From contig NZ_BAZF01000013.1 in NCBI RefSeq assembly GCF_000813145.1, positions 62,001-126,000 on the forward strand: 64,000 bases of DNA. Direction: 5' to 3'. The position numbers and the translations under genes were made by a program. This stretch comes from Geobacter sp. OR-1. Its GTDB lineage: Bacteria > Desulfobacterota > Desulfuromonadia > Geobacterales > DSM-12255. Of this stretch, positions 1 through 8,445 are shown in pieces. Numbering within the stretch: the first letter of the stretch is position 1; each line of letters starts with the position of its first letter. The notes beneath the pieces were generated by a model that saw only the letters and a program-made list of their open reading frames with translations, was not told the DNA's origin and did not search any database.

Positions 1-1
1 T

Positions 2-1099
2 TTACCAGCCTTAACAACGAATGCGAGTCAGTGCGGCATTGTTGAGGCTTCTGCTTTACTAGATAAATACATTAGCGATTATGGGACAGATCAAAAATTT
101 GATTATGTGATCATTGATGACATCCTCCCATATATTGAGGACGTGTTTACTACTTTCTTGAAGATCAGGGAGTTGTGTCACGATGACAGCAAGCTGATAA
201 TGTCAGAGGTAAAGAGACTTACTTTACTGAGAAGGATAAGATCTCTTCTAATCAGTGAAGAAAAGAAGATCAATAACTGGATTCCGCGATCACTCATCGA
301 AACACTACTTTATCTGGCAGATTTCTCTCCCCGGCCTAAAGTAAATTCCTGCATAATCTCTGACGCCCTGCCGGTCAAGCAGAAACGCGAATACAGCTAT
401 TCCGTCATGGTCCCCTGCTATAACGAAGAGGGCAATATCGCCCAGTGCATAAACCGGATCCCTGATCTGCAGCGGGATTATGAAATCATTGTTGTCAATG
501 ATGGGTCAAGCGACCGGACTGCCGAAGTAGTGCAAGAACTGATGGTGAATAACAGCAGAATCAGGTTCGTTGATAACCGTGTAAACAGAGGCAAGGGTTA
601 TGCTACGAAATGCGGCCTTGATCTGGCAACTAAAGATGTTCTAGTTATTCTTGACGCCGACATGACGGTCATGCCGGAAGATTTGCCATTGTTCATTGCG
701 CCGTTTGAATCGCGCCACGCGGAATTTGTCAACGGCACCCGTATGGTGTATCCGCTGGCCGACAAGGCGATGGGGCCGGTACATATGTTCGGGAATACGA
801 TATTTTCTCTGATATTTTCCTATCTGCTCAACCAAAAGGTTACTGATACGCTTTGCGGTACAAAATGCATGTTTCGCAAGGACTACCAGCGCATTGTCAT
901 GAAGGATGAGGCCTGGCCCGATTTCGACCTTCTTTTCGGCGCTTCGCAGTTGAACCTTAAAATCGTCGAGGTACCGATACGGTATCAACCGAGAATTTCC
1001 GGCGAATCTAAGATGAAAACGCTCAAGCACGGCCTCATGTTGCTGACTGCATCTTTCAAGGGGTTCTTGAAACTCAAACTGAAATTCGGGATATCTTGA
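2..1099 (+). CDS. Methyltransferase-glycosyltransferase family 2 fusion, 5' end missing
   Basis: The reading frame is open to the first bases of the window, so the N-terminus lies outside. The first ~130 visible residues match the C-terminal half of a class I SAM-dependent methyltransferase (FDYVIIDD at about 33-40, then NNWIP...LLYLADF). From about residue 133 a GT2 domain follows with PCYNEE (138-143), NDGSSD (166-171) and a DAD metal/nucleotide site (218-220). The GT half resembles DPM1-type polyprenyl-phosphate sugar synthases, which work at the cytoplasmic membrane face. Bifunctional methyltransferase/GT2 proteins are a known architecture. The next gene begins 3 bases after the stop, so it probably heads or continues the same operon. 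The GT assignment is firm; the methyltransferase half rests on a partial domain and pattern resemblance. Confidence 0.85.
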   Translation, partial: LPALTTNASQCGIVEASALLDKYISDYGTDQKFDYVIIDDILPYIEDVFTTFLKIRELCHDDSKLIMSEVKRLTLLRRIRSLLISEEKKINNWIPRSLIETLLYLADFSPRPKVNSCIISDALPVKQKREYSYSVMVPCYNEEGNIAQCINRIPDLQRDYEIIVVNDGSSDRTAEVVQELMVNNSRIRFVDNRVNRGKGYATKCGLDLATKDVLVILDADMTVMPEDLPLFIAPFESRHAEFVNGTRMVYPLADKAMGPVHMFGNTIFSLIFSYLLNQKVTDTLCGTKCMFRKDYQRIVMKDEAWPDFDLLFGASQLNLKIVEVPIRYQPRISGESKMKTLKHGLMLLTASFKGFLKLKLKFGIS

Positions 1100-1102
1100 A
1101 GT

Positions 1103-2638
1103 ATGGGCGGAGAATCGGAGTTCAGCGCAGTTCCTCAAGAAGGAATAGATGCCTGCAAGTTTGAATCCCTTGTTTGGGGCGCTATATTCTTCGTACTGGT
1201 AGCCTTTCTGCAGTTTTATCTCCCTTATCCCATTGATGACGACACGGCCTATCATTTTTCCGTCAGTGAACTGATTAGAAAGAACGGCATATTAGTCAAT
1301 TTCCCCTGGACTCGTTTCAGCCTGCAGTTTGACCATTATGGCGACAAGGAGTTCCTTTTTCATTTACTCTTTATCCCGTTTTCTGCGCTCGGCTTTGTCA
1401 ATGCTTCGCGTGCTGTCGGCATAATCGGCGGGTCGCTCATCCTAGTTACACTGTATACCTTACTCCGCAGAGAAAAAATCCGGAACGCCGGGCTCTGGAC
1501 ACTGCTGCCGCTGACAGTGAGCCTGTTTGCCTACCGGTTTGCCCAGGTGAGGCCGCAACTGTTTTCCATTGCACTGGCTCTGGCATTTTTGTGGAGTTAC
1601 AGCCGGAGACGATATTGGCTGTTGCTGGCAGTTTCAGTGCTCTACCCCTTGTCGTACGTTGCTTTCTGGCAAATTCCGCTACTACTGGTTGCAGCAACAG
1701 AGGCTGCCCGCAGAACTGCCAAAGAAAGGTTCACGCCAAAGCAGTTACTGACGGTGTGCGCCGGGGTTGCCATCGGCATTGCTCTTCACCCGAATTCAAT
1801 CAATTTGATGACAATCAACTGGGTTCATATGACTGATGTCCTCATGAGGAACGCATGGGGGAATAAGGTCGAATTCAACATGGGACAGGAGTTTGACCCG
1901 CTGACCATTTCGGAGTGGCTGACATACCTGCTGGCTCCTGCAGGCATGGCCATTTGGGCGCTGAATGTGTCATGGCGGCACCGCAAAGCCGATGCTCTGC
2001 CGCTTGCGGTTGCCCTGGCTGCACTGCTGTTCGGCCTGCTGACGGCCAGGACGAACCGGTTTCTCGAGTACTTTGTCCCGCTTGCAGTTCTGGCGCTTGC
2101 CCTTGTGTCGCGATGGATTGCCTGGCGCCATCTGGCGCCGGCATTGCTGGCAATATCGCTTATGTTCACCCTAACGGTAGCTACGGGGCCGTTTGTCATG
2201 CTTCGCTCTCCCGAGATTAGCAAATGGGTGATGGAGCCGGAGGTGGTGCATTTGATGGCAAGGGAGGTGCCGGTTGGGGCCAAGGTCTTCACAACCGGGT
2301 GGGAATACACCGGAAGCCTGCTTTTGAATCTGCCGGGCCGGTATTATATGGTAGCGCTGGATCCGACCCTTATGTACAAAAGCGATCCTAAACTCTACAC
2401 TGACTGGTATCACCTCTTGCTCGATGCGCCCGGTAATGCCGCGGATATTGTCCGGACGCGATTCGACAGCAGGTATGTGATCAGCCAGAACCATACTGAG
2501 CTATGGCCATTTTTTAATGCATTAGCGGTCGACGCAAGGGTAAAAGTGCTGCTCTCCAATGATAAATGGCTGCTATTTGATCTCGGGGCGACCGGAACGA
2601 ACAGAGGGCAAGTGGGTGATACGCGAGGGAAGTCATAG
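1103..2638 (+). CDS. Polytopic GT-C-like membrane protein, first of a tandem pair
   Basis: A 511-residue protein with roughly ten hydrophobic segments. After the first membrane segment comes an acidic loop with DDDTAYH, the place where GT-C glycosyltransferases carry their catalytic acidic pair. A soluble C-terminal part (about residues 390-511) contains FTTGWEYTG. It is a clear paralogue of the next gene: both share DTAYH, DKEFLFHLLF and the TGWEYTG/CGWEYTG segment. I do not recognise a named family; a membrane glycosyltransferase using a lipid-linked sugar is the best inference. The ATG lies 3 bases after the upstream stop with only a weak ribosome site, so translation is probably coupled. 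Confidence 0.8.
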   Translation: MGGESEFSAVPQEGIDACKFESLVWGAIFFVLVAFLQFYLPYPIDDDTAYHFSVSELIRKNGILVNFPWTRFSLQFDHYGDKEFLFHLLFIPFSALGFVNASRAVGIIGGSLILVTLYTLLRREKIRNAGLWTLLPLTVSLFAYRFAQVRPQLFSIALALAFLWSYSRRRYWLLLAVSVLYPLSYVAFWQIPLLLVAATEAARRTAKERFTPKQLLTVCAGVAIGIALHPNSINLMTINWVHMTDVLMRNAWGNKVEFNMGQEFDPLTISEWLTYLLAPAGMAIWALNVSWRHRKADALPLAVALAALLFGLLTARTNRFLEYFVPLAVLALALVSRWIAWRHLAPALLAISLMFTLTVATGPFVMLRSPEISKWVMEPEVVHLMAREVPVGAKVFTTGWEYTGSLLLNLPGRYYMVALDPTLMYKSDPKLYTDWYHLLLDAPGNAADIVRTRFDSRYVISQNHTELWPFFNALAVDARVKVLLSNDKWLLFDLGATGTNRGQVGDTRGKS

Positions 2639-2642
2639 CACC

Positions 2643-4139
2643 ATGACCGGCAATGAATGCAACGACACCAGTACATTTTCATGGCGCTGTGCAAAAAGGT
2701 GGGAGGCCCCGCTCTGCGTGCTCCTGTTCATCGTCATTGTAGCGATACTGCAGCTGTATCTGCCGTATCCTCTCGAAGATGACACTGCTTATCACTACTC
2801 GGTTTCCCGGTTGATAAGAGATTATGGGGTTCTGGACAGCTTTCCCTGGACTCCGTTCAGCCTTCAGGCGAAAAGCTATGCGGACAAGGAGTTCCTGTTT
2901 CACCTCCTTTTTCTGCCATTCATCGGATTGGGACTTGTCGATGCTTCACGTGTCGTTGGAGTTATCTGCGGTACCTTGATATTGACCGCCATCTATCTTG
3001 TCGCGCGTTTCGAGAAGGTACGGTATGCCGTTCTCTGGGCACTCCTTCCTATGGGTGCGAGCGCCTTTGTCTACCGGTTTGCCATGGTGCGTCCGCACCT
3101 GCTCTCCATCGCCCTTGCCATTGTGTTCCTCTGGGCCTATCTTCGGGGAAGAATGCGGATACTGTTCGCTGTCTCGTTGCTCTATCCGCTTTCCTATGTA
3201 GCTTTCTGGCAGTTGCCGTTGCTGCTTCTGTTTGCTGCAGAGACGGCACGCCTGGTCTCCGGGGGGAAAATCGATTTCAGGGCAATCCTTGCCGTGCTCG
3301 GAGGAGTGACGGCAGGGGTGGTGGTGCACCCGAATACAGTGAATCTGCTTGCAATCAACTGGTTGCATATGTCGGAGATACTGTTTCAGGGGGCATGGCG
3401 CGGCAGGGAGAACATCTCTCTCGGAGCTGAATTCAATCCGTACCCGATTGACGGCTGGTTGCAGTATCTGCTGCTTGCCGTGATCATGGCGGGTGCCGCT
3501 GCTTTCATTGCCTGGAAGGCGCGCAAAAGAGATCCCGCGGCATTGGCGTTTTCTGTCGCGGCACTCTTTTTCTGCCTTCTTACCGTCAAGAGTGGCAGAT
3601 TTACCGAATATTTCGTGCCGTTTTCAGTGGTTGCCCTGGCTCTTTCCTCAAGGGAATTGCACATTCGGTACCTGGCGCCCTGGCTTTGCGCGTTGTCACT
3701 GCTATATACATTGCTGTTCGGGAGTTACCCGTATGAGGTCATGGGGTACCTCCCCGGCAGAAGCAGCTATTTCGAACCGGATACGGTCAAGGAGTATCAG
3801 CAGAAAATACCTGCGGGAGCGAGGGTTTTCACCTGCGGATGGGAATATACCGGGGTTTTGATGGCAGACTTGCCTGATCGGTATTTCATGGTAGCAGCAG
3901 ACCCGACGCTGTTTTACATGAAAGACCCGGTCCTGTATGACCTCTGGTACCGCTTGCCGCTGGAGGCGCCGCGCGATGCCGCGGAAATCATCCGCTCACG
4001 ATTCAACTGCAGGTATGTGATCTGCCGGAACGATTCGCAGTATGCCAATTTTTTCGATACCCTTTATTCAACCCCGAACGCAGCAGTTACAGTTTCGGGG
4101 AAATGGGTGATGTTCGATCTGGGGAAGGGTGCAGAGTAA
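2643..4139 (+). CDS. Polytopic GT-C-like membrane protein, second of a tandem pair
   Basis: A 498-residue protein. I chose the ATG 4 bases after the upstream stop, preceded by GAGGGAAG, over a longer frame running back into the previous gene. It has roughly ten membrane segments, an acidic first loop (EDDTAYH) as in GT-C enzymes, DKEFLFHLLF, and a C-terminal soluble region with CGWEYTG. It resembles the preceding gene over its whole length, so the two are a tandem duplication that has diverged. The function is inferred to be membrane glycosyl transfer; no donor or acceptor can be read from the sequence. Confidence 0.8.
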   Translation: MTGNECNDTSTFSWRCAKRWEAPLCVLLFIVIVAILQLYLPYPLEDDTAYHYSVSRLIRDYGVLDSFPWTPFSLQAKSYADKEFLFHLLFLPFIGLGLVDASRVVGVICGTLILTAIYLVARFEKVRYAVLWALLPMGASAFVYRFAMVRPHLLSIALAIVFLWAYLRGRMRILFAVSLLYPLSYVAFWQLPLLLLFAAETARLVSGGKIDFRAILAVLGGVTAGVVVHPNTVNLLAINWLHMSEILFQGAWRGRENISLGAEFNPYPIDGWLQYLLLAVIMAGAAAFIAWKARKRDPAALAFSVAALFFCLLTVKSGRFTEYFVPFSVVALALSSRELHIRYLAPWLCALSLLYTLLFGSYPYEVMGYLPGRSSYFEPDTVKEYQQKIPAGARVFTCGWEYTGVLMADLPDRYFMVAADPTLFYMKDPVLYDLWYRLPLEAPRDAAEIIRSRFNCRYVICRNDSQYANFFDTLYSTPNAAVTVSGKWVMFDLGKGAE

Positions 4140-4141
4140 AA

Positions 4142-5707
4142 ATGAGTCTTAACGCTGCCAGCGGCTCAACAGCCAGTCCCGGGATTAGAGTTGCCGATAA
4201 ACCGGTCACTATTTTGCGCCCTCCGGTCATATACCCGAAGCATTCGTTCAGTGTTCCGATCACGCCCCCCATAGCAATAGCCTCGTTGGCGGCTACTCTG
4301 GAAAAACATGGCTATCGTGTCGACGCCATAGACGCAATCGGCGAAGATCTCCATCATCTGGAAGAGATGCCCAGGCAGAGAGTGCTGCAGGGTCTGACAT
4401 TCGAAAAGGTTGTTGCCCGGGTAGCGCCAGATTCCGATATCCTGGCGGTTTCGGTGATGTTTTCCCAGGAATGGCCGCTGATAAGGGATCTTCTGATTCT
4501 GATAAAGAGCAGAAACCCCGGATTGGTTATAATTGCCGGTGGCGAGCATATAACGGCACTTCCTGCCTTCAGCCTCCGGGATTGTGCCGCTTTGGATTAT
4601 TGCGGCACCGGAGAAGGGGAGGGACTGCTTCTCGAATTCATAGCCGCCATCCGGTCTGGTAAGGATCCCAGGGAGATTGCCGGTCTCTGCTACCGGGACG
4701 GGGGGGAGGTGGTATGCAATCCGAGGCGACACCGGATCAGCGATCTGGACTCTCTGCCGTGGCCTGCCTGGGATAAAATACCGATCGAAACCTATCTGTC
4801 GGCCAGTTATGGCGGTTCCGGGCCCAAGAGCGGCCGCACCATCCCGATTGTCGCCACGCGCGGCTGCCCGTTCCGGTGCAGTTTCTGTTCGAGCAGCAAC
4901 ATGTGGGGCCAGAGATACGTGATGCGTTCACCTGCGAACGTTATCGATGAAATCAAGCTGTATAGCGACAAATACCGGGTTACCCACGTACACTTCTACG
5001 ACCTTACGGCAATCATCAGCAAAGAATGGATTCTGGAGTTCTGCCGGCTCTATCGGGAGAAAAACCTCAATGTGGTCTGGTGCCTGCCGACCGGCACCCG
5101 CTCTGAAGCCCTTGACCAGGAGGTGATAGAGAGCCTAGCCGCTACCAATTGCCGATATCTGGTCTATGCGCCGGAAAGCGGTTCACCGGCGACATTGAAA
5201 TCCCTGAACAAGGAGCTGAATCTCGATGCGCTTCTCCAATCGGTTCGAATCGCGGTCAAACAGGGAATCATTACCCGGTGCAATCTGGTGGTAGGTTTTC
5301 CCGGCGAAACCATCGCCAATTTGCTGGAAACCTTGGTCTTTCAGTTGCGGCTCGCCCTGGTCGGCGTTGACGATGCGCCTCTCTATCTTTTCGCCCCTTA
5401 CCCGGGATCCGAACTGTTCGAGTATCTGCGGAGCAACAACAGGATCCCTGAGATTAATGATGAATATTTCGATACATTGATCGGGCAGATGGTGTTGAGT
5501 TCCCGGACAATGTACACCGAAAAGATGTCCGGGTATATCGTGGCTCTGGCCAGGATCATCGGGATGTCCTTGTTTTACGGGCTTTCATATTTGTTGCGGC
5601 CCCGGCGTATAGCAAGATCTTTCATAAATATCTTTGTCAGAAAAACTACTGATACGGTTTTTGAGCAGCGGATACTCGAAATGATTCAGAGACGATTTGG
5701 AAGGTGA
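4142..5707 (+). CDS. Cobalamin-binding-type radical SAM protein
   Basis: A 521-residue protein with the layout of class B radical SAM enzymes: an N-terminal B12-binding-like Rossmann region (about 20-200, with AGGEH near 132-136 and GTGEGE near 155-160), then a radical SAM barrel with GCPFRCSFC giving cluster cysteines 242, 246 and 249. The C-terminal ~60 residues are hydrophobic and basic and may associate with the membrane. Members of this broad family do methylations and other radical chemistry on lipids, sugars and natural products. The ATG at 4142 follows the upstream stop by 2 bases and has an upstream GGGAAGGG; an in-frame codon at 4103 would overlap the previous gene and is less likely. 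The substrate is unknown; glycan or lipid-carrier modification is inferred from the neighbours. Confidence 0.85.
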   Translation: MSLNAASGSTASPGIRVADKPVTILRPPVIYPKHSFSVPITPPIAIASLAATLEKHGYRVDAIDAIGEDLHHLEEMPRQRVLQGLTFEKVVARVAPDSDILAVSVMFSQEWPLIRDLLILIKSRNPGLVIIAGGEHITALPAFSLRDCAALDYCGTGEGEGLLLEFIAAIRSGKDPREIAGLCYRDGGEVVCNPRRHRISDLDSLPWPAWDKIPIETYLSASYGGSGPKSGRTIPIVATRGCPFRCSFCSSSNMWGQRYVMRSPANVIDEIKLYSDKYRVTHVHFYDLTAIISKEWILEFCRLYREKNLNVVWCLPTGTRSEALDQEVIESLAATNCRYLVYAPESGSPATLKSLNKELNLDALLQSVRIAVKQGIITRCNLVVGFPGETIANLLETLVFQLRLALVGVDDAPLYLFAPYPGSELFEYLRSNNRIPEINDEYFDTLIGQMVLSSRTMYTEKMSGYIVALARIIGMSLFYGLSYLLRPRRIARSFINIFVRKTTDTVFEQRILEMIQRRFGR

Positions 5708-5731
5708 CGGTCCCAGGCAAAGACCGCGGTT

Positions 5732-7675
5732 ATGACAGACTCTACCTCGAAAAATGCAAACGGAACCGGAACGGTATCCGGACTGCCCGGCAAAAAGGTT
5801 CTTTTGTCGGTTGTTGCCGTAATCTCACTGCTGGCCGGCATTTTCACCTTCTCGGCTATTGAATACAAAAGTCCGGTATTGCGTCTCGACGCAAAGAGCC
5901 TGGAGACGGGCAGATGGACAGTGCAAGCCGAAGCGGACGGCAGTAGCAGAAAATACACGAAAACTTTAGAGATAACCGATAACTCCGGTAACGAACGCCA
6001 GTACCTGGTTGAGTTGCCGGCAATCAAGACCAAATCGATAACCATAATCCCTGTTGGCCGATACGGGAGTTATGAAATCGGCACCATTTCCCTGTATAAC
6101 GATACCGTCAGCTATTCCTGGTATTCGCAAGGAGGGTGCAGTAAAAAGATCTGGAGTCCCGTCATCCGCAAGAGCGAGCCTTGTCCGGAAGGTCGTCCCG
6201 GCATTGCGCTGAACAGTGATGGATCCATCAGCATTACTGCAATCCCGCAACTCGGTTTTGCCAACAGTAATGAGTTCCGGTCTGTAGTTGCGGTCATTAT
6301 TGCCCTGGGACTCTTCTTCGGACTGGCTTGGGTTTTCAGTCCGACGCCCAATCACCGTTCGCGGCAGGATCTTGTCGACCATTATCTGGCACGAGTGGCG
6401 TGGCTTGTTGTCTGGGCACTGTATCTCTACCGGTTTTACCAGATAAGGGAATACGGCGTCGATGTGCCGTTTCAGGACGAATGGACCTATTTTGACCCGG
6501 AAGCCCTGCCAAACGGCTTTTCCTGGAAATGGCTCTTTAGTTTTCACAACGATCATCGCCAGGTGCTGACAAATTTCACGGCTTGGCTGAACCTGAAACT
6601 GTTCGGTTTTGATGTTGTCTACAGCATTTTTCTGAACAATCTGTTCTTCGGCTGTCTGCTTCTGGCAGTAAAAAAGCTGAAAGAGATTGTGGTCGGCAAG
6701 GAAAACTTTCTCCTGTTCCCGGCATTCATGGTATTCCTGCTGTCACCGATAGCCTTTGAAACCCAGTTATGGGGAATGGCTTCCACGATACATCTGCAAC
6801 TGCTCTTCTCGGTTGCCGCTCTCATCTATGCCTACAAGGAAGAGCCGACTATCCGGGACGGGTTAATCTTTTCGCTGCTGGCCGTACTCGGGGTTTACAA
6901 TTTTTCCGGGGGGGTGATCTTTGCCGCGGTTTATCTGGTGCTAACCAGCGGTTTTGTCCTCTCCGGAATCGCGCGTAATCGCATTGCGTCGAGAGCGGGC
7001 ATAGGCTTTATCGCCACGAATTGGATCATTGCCGGCAGCGGCATTGCTCTCTGGTTCTACGGTTACCGGAAGCCGATGTGGTCGCAACCGTGGCTGTCCC
7101 CTTTTGATGCCAGGTTTTGGGATTACTTCTTGAACGTTGTCGCCTTTGGGTTCGGTATTGATGATATGGGGCTGCTGCCCGGGCTGGCCTGCGTTTTCCT
7201 TACTGTCATGCCCATTGTTCTGCTGCTCAAAGACAAGGAAAGCCGCAACAGGAATTCCACCTGGATAGTAGTGACGGCAATTCTGGGGATCTTTGCCGTG
7301 CTGGCGGCCATAAGCATGGGGCGCACGGTTCTCACCCCACCGAAAACCTCGAGATATGCGGAGTTCGGTTTCCTGCTAATCCCTTATGCCGCCCTGGCCT
7401 GGTGGCTTGCCATCAGGCAGGCGCGGCAAGCCGCTGTGATACTGGCTTTTTTGTGGTGCTTCTGTTTTGCCGCTTATTGGGATAACTGGGCAACGGATAT
7501 GTACCTGGTCTGCCGGCAGGAAAGCATCGAAATCCTGGAGTGCGTCGAGGATTTCTATCGGGGCTCAGGTGATGGCGCCTGCCAGGAGCCCAATCCCGTA
7601 CTGAAATCGGCCCGGATCCGACAACTGGAACTGGCCCGGAAACTGGGCGTCAAATTTACCACGAGATTTGAATGA
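5732..7675 (+). CDS. Large membrane protein with a periplasmic beta-rich insert, GT-C-like
   Basis: A 647-residue protein not assigned to a named family. One N-terminal membrane segment (about 25-47) is followed by a soluble, probably periplasmic domain (about 48-185) with a pair of cysteines (GGCSKK, EPCPEG) that could form a disulfide. About ten further membrane segments follow. The loop FQDEWTYF after the second membrane segment has the acidic pair expected in GT-C glycosyltransferases. The gene starts 24 bases after the radical SAM gene and overlaps the next GT2 gene by 4 bases (ATGA), so it belongs to the same operon. The extra soluble domain sets it apart from the other GT-C-like proteins here and could bind acceptor or glycan (inference). 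Confidence 0.75.
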   Translation: MTDSTSKNANGTGTVSGLPGKKVLLSVVAVISLLAGIFTFSAIEYKSPVLRLDAKSLETGRWTVQAEADGSSRKYTKTLEITDNSGNERQYLVELPAIKTKSITIIPVGRYGSYEIGTISLYNDTVSYSWYSQGGCSKKIWSPVIRKSEPCPEGRPGIALNSDGSISITAIPQLGFANSNEFRSVVAVIIALGLFFGLAWVFSPTPNHRSRQDLVDHYLARVAWLVVWALYLYRFYQIREYGVDVPFQDEWTYFDPEALPNGFSWKWLFSFHNDHRQVLTNFTAWLNLKLFGFDVVYSIFLNNLFFGCLLLAVKKLKEIVVGKENFLLFPAFMVFLLSPIAFETQLWGMASTIHLQLLFSVAALIYAYKEEPTIRDGLIFSLLAVLGVYNFSGGVIFAAVYLVLTSGFVLSGIARNRIASRAGIGFIATNWIIAGSGIALWFYGYRKPMWSQPWLSPFDARFWDYFLNVVAFGFGIDDMGLLPGLACVFLTVMPIVLLLKDKESRNRNSTWIVVTAILGIFAVLAAISMGRTVLTPPKTSRYAEFGFLLIPYAALAWWLAIRQARQAAVILAFLWCFCFAAYWDNWATDMYLVCRQESIEILECVEDFYRGSGDGACQEPNPVLKSARIRQLELARKLGVKFTTRFE

Positions 7676-8445
7676 GATCAGCCGATCATCAACCGGTTAC
7701 GCCAACTACTGCCTCTGATCAGGCATCACGATCGGCAGGAATCCGCCTATCGGTAGTGATTCCTGCCTATAATGAGGAAGGAAGCATTGCCGAGGCCGTA
7801 GCAAGGGTTGTTGCCGCTATCTCCGGCGAAGTTGCCGAATATGAGCTGATTGTCGTCGATGACGGCAGCAGAGACGCTACAGCTGCTATCGTTAGTGAAC
7901 TGTCTGCCGCCAATCCGAATATCAGGCTGATAGCACTCAATACCAATCAGGGGAAAGGGGCGGCGCTGCGCTCCGGTTTCCGTGCCGCAACGATGGAATA
8001 CATCATCTTTACCGATGCCGATCTCCAGATACCATTGACGGACATCCCCCGCTTTATCGCCAACGCGGGACAATACGGCATGGTCGTCGGGTATCGGCAG
8101 AAAAGAGATGACTCGTTATCCCGCCGGATATTCTCCAAGGGGTATGCCTTTCTTATCCGGATATTGCTGGGGATCAGGCTCAAGGATGTAAACTGCCCAT
8201 TGAAGCTGTTCAAGGCCACCCTGATCCAGTCACTGGATCTGCGTTCGTGCGGTTTTTTCATCGATACGGAGATCGTTTTCCTGGCGAAACAGAAAAAGAC
8301 CGGTGTGCTGGAACTCGGGGTGGAGAGCCGGCGCAGAGCGCACGGCGCATCTACGGTCAGGCTGCGCCATATGTTCGAAACGGTCAGGGAGCTACGTGCA
8401 CTTATGCGCAGGGGATCCGGTGAGTGGGAGAGCATTCGATCATGA
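7672..8445 (+). CDS. Glycosyltransferase family 2, DPM1/polyprenyl-phosphate sugar synthase type
   Basis: A 257-residue soluble or membrane-peripheral GT2 enzyme. Visible motifs are PAYNEE (31-36), VDDGSRD (62-68), NQGKGAALR, and TDADLQ with the DXD site at 115-117. The compact size and the lack of C-terminal membrane segments fit dolichyl/undecaprenyl-phosphate mannose or glucose synthases, which make the lipid-phosphate sugar used by GT-C enzymes. Such GT-C candidates flank it on both sides. It overlaps the upstream gene by 4 bases (ATGA) and the downstream gene by 4 bases, so translation is tightly coupled. The sugar specificity cannot be read from sequence. Confidence 0.9.
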   Translation: MRSADHQPVTPTTASDQASRSAGIRLSVVIPAYNEEGSIAEAVARVVAAISGEVAEYELIVVDDGSRDATAAIVSELSAANPNIRLIALNTNQGKGAALRSGFRAATMEYIIFTDADLQIPLTDIPRFIANAGQYGMVVGYRQKRDDSLSRRIFSKGYAFLIRILLGIRLKDVNCPLKLFKATLIQSLDLRSCGFFIDTEIVFLAKQKKTGVLELGVESRRRAHGASTVRLRHMFETVRELRALMRRGSGEWESIRS

